This document shows, piece after piece, positions 32,497 to 41,084 of a stretch of 64,000 bases of DNA. The translations under genes and the position numbers were made by a program. The stretch's first letter is position 1; each line of letters starts with the position of its first letter. The notes beneath the pieces are model-generated. The model was not told where the DNA came from and ran no database searches. It saw nothing but the letters and a program-made list of their open reading frames with translations. The stretch is from Atopobiaceae bacterium UBA1367 (lineage in GTDB: Bacteria > Actinomycetota > Coriobacteriia > Coriobacteriales > Atopobiaceae): assembly GCA_002305995.1 (NCBI GenBank), contig DBRN01000003.1, forward strand, positions 1 through 64,000, read 5' to 3'.

Positions 32497-34923
32497 ATGA
32501 AGATGTCCAAGCGCATCGTCGCTGCTGCAGTTGCGGCGGCGACTGCTTGTGCCTTGGCCCTTTCACCTATGGTGACGTGGGCGGAAGATGATGGTACGGC
32601 CGTCGTGGAGCTGCAGGTGGAGGATGACCAGCCCATCTCGACCGATGCCCTTGCAGATGAGGAGGCGGAGGGTTATAGGGAGCTGCCTGCCGGCGAGGAG
32701 GGCGACGACTGGCAGGACGACGAGGTCGACGACCAGCAAGAGCCTGATCCCGACTCAAACGAGCTGTCCGGCATGGTTGTGCTCGATCCCGCCGACACTC
32801 CTGCTGCCAACGCGCACAACCTCCAGAATGCCTTCGCCCAGGCGTCCGGCTACACCGGCGAGGGGCAGTTCCAGGTAGTGCTTCGCAGCGGCGTGTACGA
32901 GATCGACCGCGGGCTTTCCATCCCCAGCAACACCAGGTTGGTGTTGGAGGATGGTGCCGTCATCAAGCGCGCTGACAGCAGCAGCGGCATCTCGCTGTTC
33001 AGAGTGGGTGGGAATGGCACGGATACCGATGGCTACAACCTTGCCAGCAACGTGACCATCTCGGGCGGCGTCTGGGACAACGCCAACCACACGACTGGCA
33101 AGATGCTGCGTTTCAAGCGCTGTCACGACATCACCATCGAGAACGCCGTCTTCCAGCGCAGCCGCGCCGACCACGTCATTCTCCTTGACGGCGTCAAGGG
33201 TGTCATGATCTCGGGCTGCACGTTCAGCGACTGCGTCTCCGACGCCAGATGGCACGCCGCAGCGCGTTATGTGAACGAGGCCATCCATATCGACTCGACC
33301 ATGGGCAGCGCGCCCAACGACGACGTCGGCCACACGGGTGGCCAGCCCAGTTGCGACATCACGGTCGACGGCTGCACCTTCGATGGCGTGTGCTGTGCCG
33401 TCGGCGCCCACTACCACGGCGAGGGCGATCCCGTGCAGCACAACATCACGGTGACCAACAACACCGTCAAGCAGGTGGAGTCGGGCTCAACGTCCTTCAC
33501 CGCCGCAAACACCGAGGGCTGGACCGTCAGGAACAACACTGCCAAGAACTGCGGCGCGGGATACTTTGCGCGTCTCAACGGCTGCAAGGGCTTCGTTATC
33601 GCCAACAACGTCGTCGACGACATCGACAGCTTTGTGGTCGACAATGGCAGCGCAAACGGGCTCCGGAGCTCGGGGACGCTGTCGGGCAACGTGGTCACGG
33701 GCATCGCGAGCCTGGGATTCCGCTCCTTTGGCGTGGCGAGCACCTATACCCTAGACGGCGAGAGCTACACCACCACGCGCACGGAGATTCCTGAGAGCCA
33801 TGTCAACTACTTCTTCGTCTACATAGAGGGCAGGGGTACTGCCAAGCCTACTGCCACCATCAAGAACTGTACCTTCAAGTATGCGCACGACGAGTTCAGT
33901 GCCGGGACTGCCTACATCAATACGCTGAAGTTTGTGCAGGGCAGGTTCACCATCACCAACAACACCATCACCAATGCCCCATTTGCTGGCATCTATCTCC
34001 AGGAGGCGTCATCCGGATCGACGGTGAGCGGCAACAAGCTCACGTCGTGTGGTGGTGCGGGCACAGGCGTGCTCACCAACGCCTTCACGATAGTGATCAA
34101 CAAGACCAGCGGCTGCTCGGTCACCAACAACACGCTCAAGGACTGCAAGCAGGGCGGCATCTATCTCACCATGTCCAAGGGGAACACGGTGAAGAACAAC
34201 ACCATCGAGACCGCACAGGACACCGATGAGGTGCGGCAGTGGCCGCCGCCGCACTTCGGCTTCGAAAACACGATCAGCAACAATGGACCCATCTTCAAGG
34301 GTGCGACGAGCATGCCCGTTGGCTCCACTGCCACCTACTCGTTGTCTGGTGGCTCGCTGAGCTCGTCCAACAAGGGCGTCGTGAGCGTGTCGGGCAAGAC
34401 GCTTACGGCCAGGAAGGTCGGGAGCTCCACCATCACGCTGACGTACAACGGCCGCACGTACACCAAGGTGGTTACGGTCACCTCCATCCACGGCATTGTC
34501 TATGAGATGGAATCGGTGGTGAACAAGGACTTCGTCCTTGATGTCCAGAAGGGTTCCACAGACAACGGCGCCCGTATACTGGTGTGGGAGCGCAAGGGTG
34601 GCAACAACACCAACCAGCGCTACCAGCTCTACCGGCAGCCCGACGACACCTACGCCATCAGGTCGGTGAAGTCCAGAAAGTGGCTGGACGTCAAGGGTGG
34701 CAGCGGCGACAACAGCACACCCGTGATCCAGTGGTCGTGGACTGGCGGCGAGAACCAGAGGTGGAACATCACCGTCGACGCTCAGAACAAGCTGACCTTC
34801 GTCAATGTGAAGAGTGGGAAGTGCCTCGACATCCAGGGCGGCAAGGCCCAGAAGGGCAAGGCCATCATCCAGTACACCTCCAACAACGGCAAGAACCAGA
34901 AGTGGGTGCTCAGGCAGAGGTAG
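32497..34923 (+). CDS. Secreted right-handed beta-helix protein with Ig-like and ricin-type lectin domains
   Basis: An 808-residue exported protein. Residues 1-29 are a signal peptide (KRIVAAAVAAATACALALSP) with likely cleavage after TWA. An acidic linker follows to about 80. Residues 85-600 are a right-handed beta-helix of pectate-lyase-like type, with repeated ITVTNNTV / VRNNTAKNC / ITNNTITNAP rungs. A BIG2-like Ig domain (VGSTATYSLSGG...VGSSTITLTY) comes next, and the last 140 residues are a ricin-type beta-trefoil with QxW-like repeats NQRYQL, NQRWNI and NQKWVL. It probably binds and cuts a host or plant polysaccharide; catalytic residues cannot be assigned. Lower GC-skewed Asn/Thr-rich coding sets it apart from neighbours. 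Confidence 0.82.
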   Translation: MKMSKRIVAAAVAAATACALALSPMVTWAEDDGTAVVELQVEDDQPISTDALADEEAEGYRELPAGEEGDDWQDDEVDDQQEPDPDSNELSGMVVLDPADTPAANAHNLQNAFAQASGYTGEGQFQVVLRSGVYEIDRGLSIPSNTRLVLEDGAVIKRADSSSGISLFRVGGNGTDTDGYNLASNVTISGGVWDNANHTTGKMLRFKRCHDITIENAVFQRSRADHVILLDGVKGVMISGCTFSDCVSDARWHAAARYVNEAIHIDSTMGSAPNDDVGHTGGQPSCDITVDGCTFDGVCCAVGAHYHGEGDPVQHNITVTNNTVKQVESGSTSFTAANTEGWTVRNNTAKNCGAGYFARLNGCKGFVIANNVVDDIDSFVVDNGSANGLRSSGTLSGNVVTGIASLGFRSFGVASTYTLDGESYTTTRTEIPESHVNYFFVYIEGRGTAKPTATIKNCTFKYAHDEFSAGTAYINTLKFVQGRFTITNNTITNAPFAGIYLQEASSGSTVSGNKLTSCGGAGTGVLTNAFTIVINKTSGCSVTNNTLKDCKQGGIYLTMSKGNTVKNNTIETAQDTDEVRQWPPPHFGFENTISNNGPIFKGATSMPVGSTATYSLSGGSLSSSNKGVVSVSGKTLTARKVGSSTITLTYNGRTYTKVVTVTSIHGIVYEMESVVNKDFVLDVQKGSTDNGARILVWERKGGNNTNQRYQLYRQPDDTYAIRSVKSRKWLDVKGGSGDNSTPVIQWSWTGGENQRWNITVDAQNKLTFVNVKSGKCLDIQGGKAQKGKAIIQYTSNNGKNQKWVLRQR

Positions 34924-35024
34924 CTGGGTGCCCCGCCTGCCTACACACCTATCTCCGCTCGCGGTCACCCCACGCGTTGCCGTAGAATAGCAGGCGTTGC
35001 ACCCACGAGCCACAGGGAGACGCC

Positions 35025-35330
35025 ATGCCCCTTACCAAGCAAGACGTTGCAGGCATTGCCGACTACGCCCGCATCGCGCTGACCGATGCGGAGCTGGACG
35101 AGATGACCGCGTACCTGAACGACGCGATCGCGCTGCTCGACCCCATCTTGGAGTATGAGCTCGATGACGTGGAGCCCACGTTCCATCCCATAGGGGAGCT
35201 GGTCAACGTTGTGCGTGACGACGTGGTGGCGGCAGGGCTCCCGCTGGAGGAGGCCTTGGCCAATGCGAGCAGTCGTCGCGGGCGCTCGTTCCGTGTGCCG
35301 GCGATTCTCGTGGATGGGGGCGTGGCATGA
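35025..35330 (+). CDS. gatC: Asp/Glu-tRNA amidotransferase subunit C
   Basis: The small 101-residue subunit of the GatCAB complex, which converts Glu-tRNA(Gln) and Asp-tRNA(Asn) to the amidated forms. Typical features are VAGIADYARIALTDAELD near the start and the VEPTFHPIG segment (usually VEPT.HP). CAGGGAG lies before the ATG. Its stop codon overlaps the start of gatA. Confidence 0.93.
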   Translation: MPLTKQDVAGIADYARIALTDAELDEMTAYLNDAIALLDPILEYELDDVEPTFHPIGELVNVVRDDVVAAGLPLEEALANASSRRGRSFRVPAILVDGGVA

Positions 35331-36823
35331 TGGCACGCCTCGACACGCTCCCCGCACGCCAGGTTGCCGCTGGCATAGCGGCAGGCGACTTCACTGCCGT
35401 CGAGGTTGCGCGCGCCTCGCTCGACGCCATTGCCGCGCGCGATGGCCAGGTCCAGGCCTTCCTGCAGGTGAGCGAGGAGCTTGCCCTCGCCGCCGCGACA
35501 AGGATCGACGCCGCCCGCGCTGCGGGCGAGCCCCTGCCCCCGCTTGCGGGCGTGCCGGTGGCCTTCAAGGACAACATGAACCTGCTGGGCACGCGCACCA
35601 CCTGTGCCAGCCGCATGCTGGAGTCCTACGAGAGCGCCTACACCGCCACGTGCGTGCAACGCATGCTGGACGCCGGCGTCATCCCGCTGGGCAAGCTCAA
35701 CATGGACGAGTTCGCCTTCGGCTCCACCACCGACAGCTCGGCGTTCCATCCCACCAACAACCCCTGGGACACGCGCCGCGTGCCTGGCGGATCGTCGGGC
35801 GGCAGCGCCGCAGCCGTCGCAGCGGGCGAGGTGACCGTGGCATTGGGCTCCGATACCGGTGGCTCCATTCGCCAGCCGGCGTCTTTGTGTGGCGTGGTGG
35901 GCATGAAGCCCACCTACGGCGTGGTGAGCCGCTATGGCGTGGTGGCCTTCGGCAGCTCGCTCGACCAGGTGGGGCCCTTTGGCCGCCGTGTGGAAGACGT
36001 GGCGTTGGCCATGAGCGCGCTCGTCGCAGGCGGGCGCGACCGCCTTGACTCCACCAGCCAGGACTGCGAGCAGGACTACCTGGCGCATCTGGACGATCCC
36101 ATCGAGGGGCGCGCCGTGGGCATCATTCCCGCGCTGCTCGAGGCCGAGGGCCTGGCACCCGAGGTGCGCGCAGCCATGCAGGAGGCGATTGGCAAGCTGG
36201 CCGCCTCCGGTGCACGCATCGTGGAGGTCGACCTGCCCAACATGGCCAACTCCATTGCCGCCTATTACGCGCTTGCTCCCTGCGAGGCCTTCTCCAACCT
36301 GGCTCGCTTCGACGGCGTGCGTTACGGCTATCAAGAGCCGGGATGCACCGCCCTGAGCGAGCAGCTGTCGCTCAGCCGTGCCCATGGCTTTGGGGTGGAG
36401 GCCAAGCGTCGTCAGATGCTGGGCGCCTACCTGCTCTCCAGCGGCGTGTACGACAAGTACTACCTGGCGGCGCAGAAGGTGCGCACGCTCATCACGGCCG
36501 ACTATCAGCGCGCATTTGCGCAGGTGGACGCCATCCTCATGCCGTCGAGCCCCACGGTGGCCTGGGAGCACGGCTCCATCAGCGACCCTGCTGCCCTCTA
36601 CCTGTCCGACATCTACACCATCTCCAGCAACATCGCCGGCAACTGCGGCATCAGCGTTCCGGTGTGCCTGGGCGCCCAGAGCGGCCTGCCCATCGGCGCG
36701 CAGCTGCAAGGCCGGGCCTTCGCGGACGCCACGCTACTCACCTTTGCCCGCGCGCTCGAGCGTGCCTGCGAGATGGAGGGCGCCGTCGCACCTGCGTGCG
36801 CCGGGAAGGGAGGTGAGCTCTGA
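35327..36823 (+). CDS. gatA: Asp/Glu-tRNA amidotransferase subunit A
   Basis: The glutaminase subunit, an amidase-signature enzyme of 498 residues. The catalytic Lys is in VAFKDNMNLLGT, the cis-Ser and nucleophile Ser in GGSSGGSAAAV and DTGGSIRQPA. The start is ATG 35327, overlapping the gatC stop; the next ATG at 35330 is equally possible. Its stop overlaps the gatB start (TGATG). Confidence 0.96.
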   Translation: MMARLDTLPARQVAAGIAAGDFTAVEVARASLDAIAARDGQVQAFLQVSEELALAAATRIDAARAAGEPLPPLAGVPVAFKDNMNLLGTRTTCASRMLESYESAYTATCVQRMLDAGVIPLGKLNMDEFAFGSTTDSSAFHPTNNPWDTRRVPGGSSGGSAAAVAAGEVTVALGSDTGGSIRQPASLCGVVGMKPTYGVVSRYGVVAFGSSLDQVGPFGRRVEDVALAMSALVAGGRDRLDSTSQDCEQDYLAHLDDPIEGRAVGIIPALLEAEGLAPEVRAAMQEAIGKLAASGARIVEVDLPNMANSIAAYYALAPCEAFSNLARFDGVRYGYQEPGCTALSEQLSLSRAHGFGVEAKRRQMLGAYLLSSGVYDKYYLAAQKVRTLITADYQRAFAQVDAILMPSSPTVAWEHGSISDPAALYLSDIYTISSNIAGNCGISVPVCLGAQSGLPIGAQLQGRAFADATLLTFARALERACEMEGAVAPACAGKGGEL

Positions 36824-38328
36824 TGAGGAGGCTTGCCGAGGTCCTGCGCGACTGGGAGGCCGTCATCGGCCTTGAGGTGCATACCGAGCTCACCACGCTG
36901 GAGACCAAGATGTTCTGCGGCTGCAGGCTCAGCCACGACGACGAGCCCAATGCCAACGTGTGCCCGGTGTGCCTGGGCATGCCAGGCGCGCTGCCGGTGC
37001 CCAACGAGCGGGCCATCGAAAGCATCGTGATGGCGGGCATCGCCACCAACTGCGAGATCATGCGCCGCTCCATGTTCTACCGCAAGCACTACTTCTATCC
37101 CGACATGGCCAAGAACTTCCAGACCACGCAGGGCCCGGTGGCGTTCTGCATGCATGGGCGGCTCGACCTCGAGGTCTCCGGGATCGGGGCACAGGAGCGC
37201 CCGGACGGCACCACCGAGCGGACGGCTGACGGCAGCTATGTGACGCCCATCCGCATCCTGCGCATCCACATGGAGGAGGACGCCGCCAAGATGGTGCACG
37301 TGGGCGGCGGCGAGGGCCGCATCGGTGGGGCCAGCGAAAGCCTCGTCGACTACAACCGCTGCGGCGCGCCGCTGATCGAGCTGGTCACCGAGCCCGACCT
37401 GCGCACGCCCGAGGAGGCGCGCCTCTTCATGGAGAGGCTCCGCCAGACCTTCCTGACGCTGGGCATCTCCGACTGCTCGCTGGAGCATGGCTCCATGCGC
37501 TGCGACGGCAACGTCAGCCTGCGCCGCCGCGGCGAGACCGAGCTGGGCACCAAGACCGAGATGAAGAACATCAACTCGCTCAAGAGCCTGCATGACGCGC
37601 TCGAGTACGAGATCTGTCGCCAGGCCGAGGTGCTGGAGGGAGGTGGTCGCGTCTATCAGGAGACGCGCCACTGGGAGCCCAGTCGTCGCCGCACCGTGGC
37701 CATGCGCATGAAGGAGACGGCGGACGACTACCGCATGTACCCCGACCCCGACCTGGCGCCGTTCGACCTGTCGGACGAGTTCGTCGAGCGCTGTCGCGCG
37801 CGCGTGCCCGAGCTGCCCGACGCCAAGCGCGACCGCTACGTGGGCTCCTTTGGCCTCAGGCGTGCTGACGCCGCCCAGATCGCGGGCGACCCGGCCGTGG
37901 CCGCCCTCTTCGAGGGGGCCGTCGCCGCCTCCAGGGGTGGGGTGGCGCCCACGGTCGCCAACGTGGTGGTCAACCTGCTGCCCGGCCACGTGCTCTCGGC
38001 CGCGCAGGTGTCGGGCCTCTCCAACCTGCTGGCCGACGACGCGATCACCTTTGCCCAGGCCCGCGAGCTGCTCGAGATCGTCGAGGGCACCGATGCGGAC
38101 CCCGAGCGGGTCGTGGACGAGCGCGGCATGCGCCAGAGCACCGATGTCGGTGCGCTCGAGACCATCGTGGACGAGGTCCTCGGCCGGTGCGCCGACCAGG
38201 TTCGGCAGTACCGCGACGGCAACAGGAAGGTCGTGGGCTTTCTGGTGGGCCAGTGCATGAAGGCCAGCAAGGGCACCGGCAATCCCAAGCTCTTCAACCA
38301 GCTGCTCTCCCAGAAGCTGGGGGAGTAG
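36823..38328 (+). CDS. gatB: Asp/Glu-tRNA amidotransferase subunit B
   Basis: The kinase/transamidase subunit of 501 residues. WEAVIGLEVHTELTT begins the catalytic cradle, CPVCLGMPGALPVPN holds zinc-binding Cys, and KTEMKNINSLKSL is the conserved family block; the C-terminal YqeY-like tail ends TGNPKLFNQLLSQKL. GGGAGGTGAG of the gatA end supplies the ribosome site. It ends the gatCAB operon. Confidence 0.96.
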   Translation: MRRLAEVLRDWEAVIGLEVHTELTTLETKMFCGCRLSHDDEPNANVCPVCLGMPGALPVPNERAIESIVMAGIATNCEIMRRSMFYRKHYFYPDMAKNFQTTQGPVAFCMHGRLDLEVSGIGAQERPDGTTERTADGSYVTPIRILRIHMEEDAAKMVHVGGGEGRIGGASESLVDYNRCGAPLIELVTEPDLRTPEEARLFMERLRQTFLTLGISDCSLEHGSMRCDGNVSLRRRGETELGTKTEMKNINSLKSLHDALEYEICRQAEVLEGGGRVYQETRHWEPSRRRTVAMRMKETADDYRMYPDPDLAPFDLSDEFVERCRARVPELPDAKRDRYVGSFGLRRADAAQIAGDPAVAALFEGAVAASRGGVAPTVANVVVNLLPGHVLSAAQVSGLSNLLADDAITFAQARELLEIVEGTDADPERVVDERGMRQSTDVGALETIVDEVLGRCADQVRQYRDGNRKVVGFLVGQCMKASKGTGNPKLFNQLLSQKLGE

Positions 38329-38366
38329 GGCGTCCCTTGCGGGCTGGTGTACGTGTCGACAGATGG

Positions 38367-38443
38367 CCACCCGCCTCCTCTCGTCATGTTCTCGCGCAAA
38401 GCCAGGGAAGACATCTGCGCGAGACACGAGAGGAGGCGGGTGG
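38367..38443. terminator. Long two-part hairpin after gatB
   Basis: An outer 18-bp perfect stem (38367-38384 with 38426-38443; CCACCCGCCTCC...) and an inner 8-bp stem (CTCGCGCA 38391-38398 with TGCGCGAG 38416-38423) enclose a 17-base loop. It lies between converging genes. There is no U-tract, so if it terminates it does so without the standard signal. Confidence 0.55.
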
Positions 38444-38505
38444 TCCCGAGAGGTCGCGCCGTGTGCCCCCTGCGACGCAGGCCCGGCCCCTGAGGGGCCC
38501 TCGGC

Positions 38506-39048
38506 CTACAGCAGGCCCTCCACGCATGCGCGGACGTCGGCCATGTCGGCGGTGGGCTCGAAGCGGGCGATCACGTTGCCCCCGCGATCGATGACGAACT
38601 TGGTGAAGTTCCACTTGATGTCGGGGCTGCTGGCGTAGTCGGGGTCGATCTTGGCCAGGTGGCCCTCCATGAACCGCGCCGTCTCGCCCTCGCCGAAGCC
38701 CTCGAAGCCCCTCTGCCCCTTGAGCCAGGCGAACAGCGGAAGCTGGTTCTCGCCGTTGACGTCGGACTTCCTCATCTGCGGGAACTGCGTGCCGTAGGTG
38801 AGGGTGCAGAACTCGTGGACCTCGTCATCGGTGCCGGGGGTCTGGGCGCCGAACTGGTTGCACGGCACGTCGACGATCTCGAGGCCCTTGTCGTGGAGGT
38901 CCTCCCACATCTGCTCGAGCGGCTCGTAGTGAGGGGTGAAGCCGCAGCCGGTTGCCGTGTTGACGACGATGACGACCTTGCCCTCGTAGTCTGCCATCGG
39001 CACGTCGTTGCCCTGCGGGTCGGTCACGCTGTGGTCGTAGAAGCCCAT
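38506..39048 (-). CDS. Glutathione peroxidase family protein
   Basis: A 180-residue thiol peroxidase of the glutathione-peroxidase fold. VVNTATGCGFTPHYEPLE holds the peroxidatic Cys, VDVPCNQFGAQTPG the conserved Gln region with the second Cys, and IKWNFTKFVIDRGG the Trp/Asn pair. It uses Cys rather than selenocysteine and probably thioredoxin rather than glutathione. The ATG at 39048 has AAGGG upstream; an ATG at 39075 has none. Confidence 0.92.
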   Translation of the reverse strand: MGFYDHSVTDPQGNDVPMADYEGKVVIVVNTATGCGFTPHYEPLEQMWEDLHDKGLEIVDVPCNQFGAQTPGTDDEVHEFCTLTYGTQFPQMRKSDVNGENQLPLFAWLKGQRGFEGFGEGETARFMEGHLAKIDPDYASSPDIKWNFTKFVIDRGGNVIARFEPTADMADVRACVEGLL

Positions 39049-39356
39049 CGGGGATCCCTTCTCTGGGGTTGCCATGCATGCAATGGTACTCCGATGATAC
39101 GCATTCCGGGCGACCAAAAAGACGTACACAAAACAATCGAACACAATGTTGTTGCCGGCGACATGCGTGTCGCCAGGGACGGCGCGGTGGCGCCCCGTCC
39201 CTCGATCGACCCGTCTGCGCCACGATGTTACGTGCTTTGAGCGAACTTCCCCAACCGCGCATGCCGCGATCGGCGGACACGTATACTTGCACGGTACACA
39301 GGCATGCCAGGCGGCGGCAAGCGTCCGGCCAACGGATGCGGAGGGGACCTGACCTG
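39049..39356. other. Divergent spacer with two palindromes
   Basis: GGCGACA-tgcg-TGTCGCC (39157-39174) and a GGGACGG...CCGTCCC hairpin (39176-39201) lie between the peroxidase gene and the PurF-like gene. A TATACT at 39282-39287 may be the -10 of the latter. The first palindrome could be an operator of the peroxidase gene. Confidence 0.45.
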
Positions 39357-40778
39357 ATGGGAGCCTTCTTTGGGGCGGCGTCTCGCCGCGACGTGGTTCT
39401 TGACGTGTTCTTTGGCGTGGACTACCACTCCCACCTCGGGACGAGGCGCGCCGGCATGGTCGTCTGGGACGAAGGCTCGGGCTTCCAGCGCGAGATCCAC
39501 TCCATCGAGAACACGCCCTTCCGCACCAAGTTCGAGAAGGACCTCTCCATCTTCTCCGGAACCGTGGGGATGGGCTGCATCAGCGACTCCGACCCGCAGC
39601 CACTGCTCGTCCGCTCGCACCTCGGCCTCTTCGCGCTCGCCACCGTCGGGGCGATCAACAACGCCGCCGAGCTCATCGAGTCGTTCACGGGGATCGGCCA
39701 CCAGTTCATGGCCATGAGCTCGGGTGAGGTGAACATGGCCGAGCTGGTGGCCGCCCTGATCAACACGCAGGGCGACCTCGTGAGCGGCATCCAGTACGCG
39801 CAGGGGCAGATCGAGGGATCCCTCACCCTGCTCATCATGACCGATCGGGGCGAGCTCATCGCGGCGCGCGACAAGATGGGTCGCCTGCCCGTGCTCGTAG
39901 GCAAGGACGCCGACGGCTACTGCGTGACCTTCGAGTCGTTCGCCTACGGCAAGCTCGGCTACGCCGACGAGCACGAGCTTGGCCCCGGGGAGGTCGTGCG
40001 CATCACGCCCGAGGACTACGAGATCCTGGTCGAACCGCGCGACGAGATGCGCATCTGCGCGTTCCTCTGGGTGTACTACGGCTATCCCAACTCCAACTAC
40101 GAGGGCGTCAACGTCGAGCTCATGCGCTATCGCAACGGCGCCCTCATGGCGCGCGACGACGCCGCGCACGGCCTGCTGCCCGAGGTCGACTACGTCGCCG
40201 GCGTGCCCGACTCGGGCCTGCCGCACGGCATCGGCTACGCCACCGAGAGCGGCAAGCCGTTCGCACGTCCCTTCGTCAAGTACACGCCCACCTGGCCGCG
40301 CTCGTTCATGTCTGCCAACCAGGAGGTGCGCAACCGCGTGGCCAAGATGAAGCAGATCCCGGTCCCCGAGCTCATCCGCGACAAGCGGCTGCTCTTCGTG
40401 GACGACTCCATCGTGCGCGGCACCCAGCTGCGCGAGACGATCGACTTCCTCTATGGGGCCGGTGCCGCCGAGATCCACATGCGCTCCGCCTGCCCGCCCA
40501 TCATGTTCGGCTGCAAGTACCTGTCGTTCTCGCGCAGCCGCTCCGACTACGAGCTCATCGCACGCCGCAAGGTGCTCGAGCTCGAGGGCGAGGAGGGCGA
40601 GCGTCACCTCGACGAGTACGCGGACGGTCACACCGAGCGCGGGACCTGCATGCTCAGGGCCATCTGCGAGGAGATGGGCTTCGACTCGCTTGCCTATCAG
40701 ACCCTCGATGGCATGCTCGATGCCATCGGCGTGGACCGCAGGAAGGTCTGCACCTACTGCTGGAGCGGCAGGGAGTAG
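39357..40778 (+). CDS. Amidophosphoribosyltransferase-like protein without N-terminal Cys
   Basis: A 473-residue PurF homologue. The N-terminal half has the class II glutamine amidotransferase fold (DYHSHLGTRRAGMVVWDE; LLVRSHLGLFALATVGAINN) and the C-terminal half a phosphoribosyltransferase with the PRPP loop LLFVDDSIVRGTQ near residue 347. The protein starts MGAFFGAASRRDV, so the Cys that is the glutaminase nucleophile of PurF is absent. This subgroup exists in several anaerobes alongside or instead of a normal PurF. It may use ammonia or have another role. The ATG at 39357 is chosen by homology; GGAGGGG lies 11 bases upstream. Confidence 0.85.
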   Translation: MGAFFGAASRRDVVLDVFFGVDYHSHLGTRRAGMVVWDEGSGFQREIHSIENTPFRTKFEKDLSIFSGTVGMGCISDSDPQPLLVRSHLGLFALATVGAINNAAELIESFTGIGHQFMAMSSGEVNMAELVAALINTQGDLVSGIQYAQGQIEGSLTLLIMTDRGELIAARDKMGRLPVLVGKDADGYCVTFESFAYGKLGYADEHELGPGEVVRITPEDYEILVEPRDEMRICAFLWVYYGYPNSNYEGVNVELMRYRNGALMARDDAAHGLLPEVDYVAGVPDSGLPHGIGYATESGKPFARPFVKYTPTWPRSFMSANQEVRNRVAKMKQIPVPELIRDKRLLFVDDSIVRGTQLRETIDFLYGAGAAEIHMRSACPPIMFGCKYLSFSRSRSDYELIARRKVLELEGEEGERHLDEYADGHTERGTCMLRAICEEMGFDSLAYQTLDGMLDAIGVDRRKVCTYCWSGRE

Positions 40779-41084
40779 CGGGGTACCTGCGGGGAGGGTC
40801 GGCGACCGCAAGGTCAGGGGATCGTCGGCCGGGGGATCGCGCCGTCTCGGCCGCCCTCGCGCGGTTGCGGCTTTCCTGCCCGCCCCGCCCTGGCGTGCCT
40901 CTCCCAGCCATCCTGCCCCCTGCCCACCCCATCCCGGCATGCTTCTCCCGGCCATCCTGCCCCTTGGGCGCGCCTCCTGTCGCAAACCTACCAGCGCTCG
41001 TCGTCCTAGTCCCTGGCGAAGGAGTCCCCCGGCAGGCTATGATTGGAAATGACCGATTCGTCACGCTGTTGATAGGAGTCAGGC
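40779..41084. repeat. Spacer with 41-bp tandem-like duplication
   Basis: Two C-rich copies at 40882-40922 and 40927-40967 share TCTCCCNGCCATCCTGCCCC and differ at about six positions; the offset is 45 bp. A TATGAT at 41038-41043 may be the -10 of the GH1 gene. Nothing else is visible. Confidence 0.55.

Noticed and set aside
39228..40985. Long minus-strand frame opposite the PurF-like gene
   Set aside because: The plus strand encodes clear PurF-family motifs; the opposite frame is compositionally typical of a shadow.
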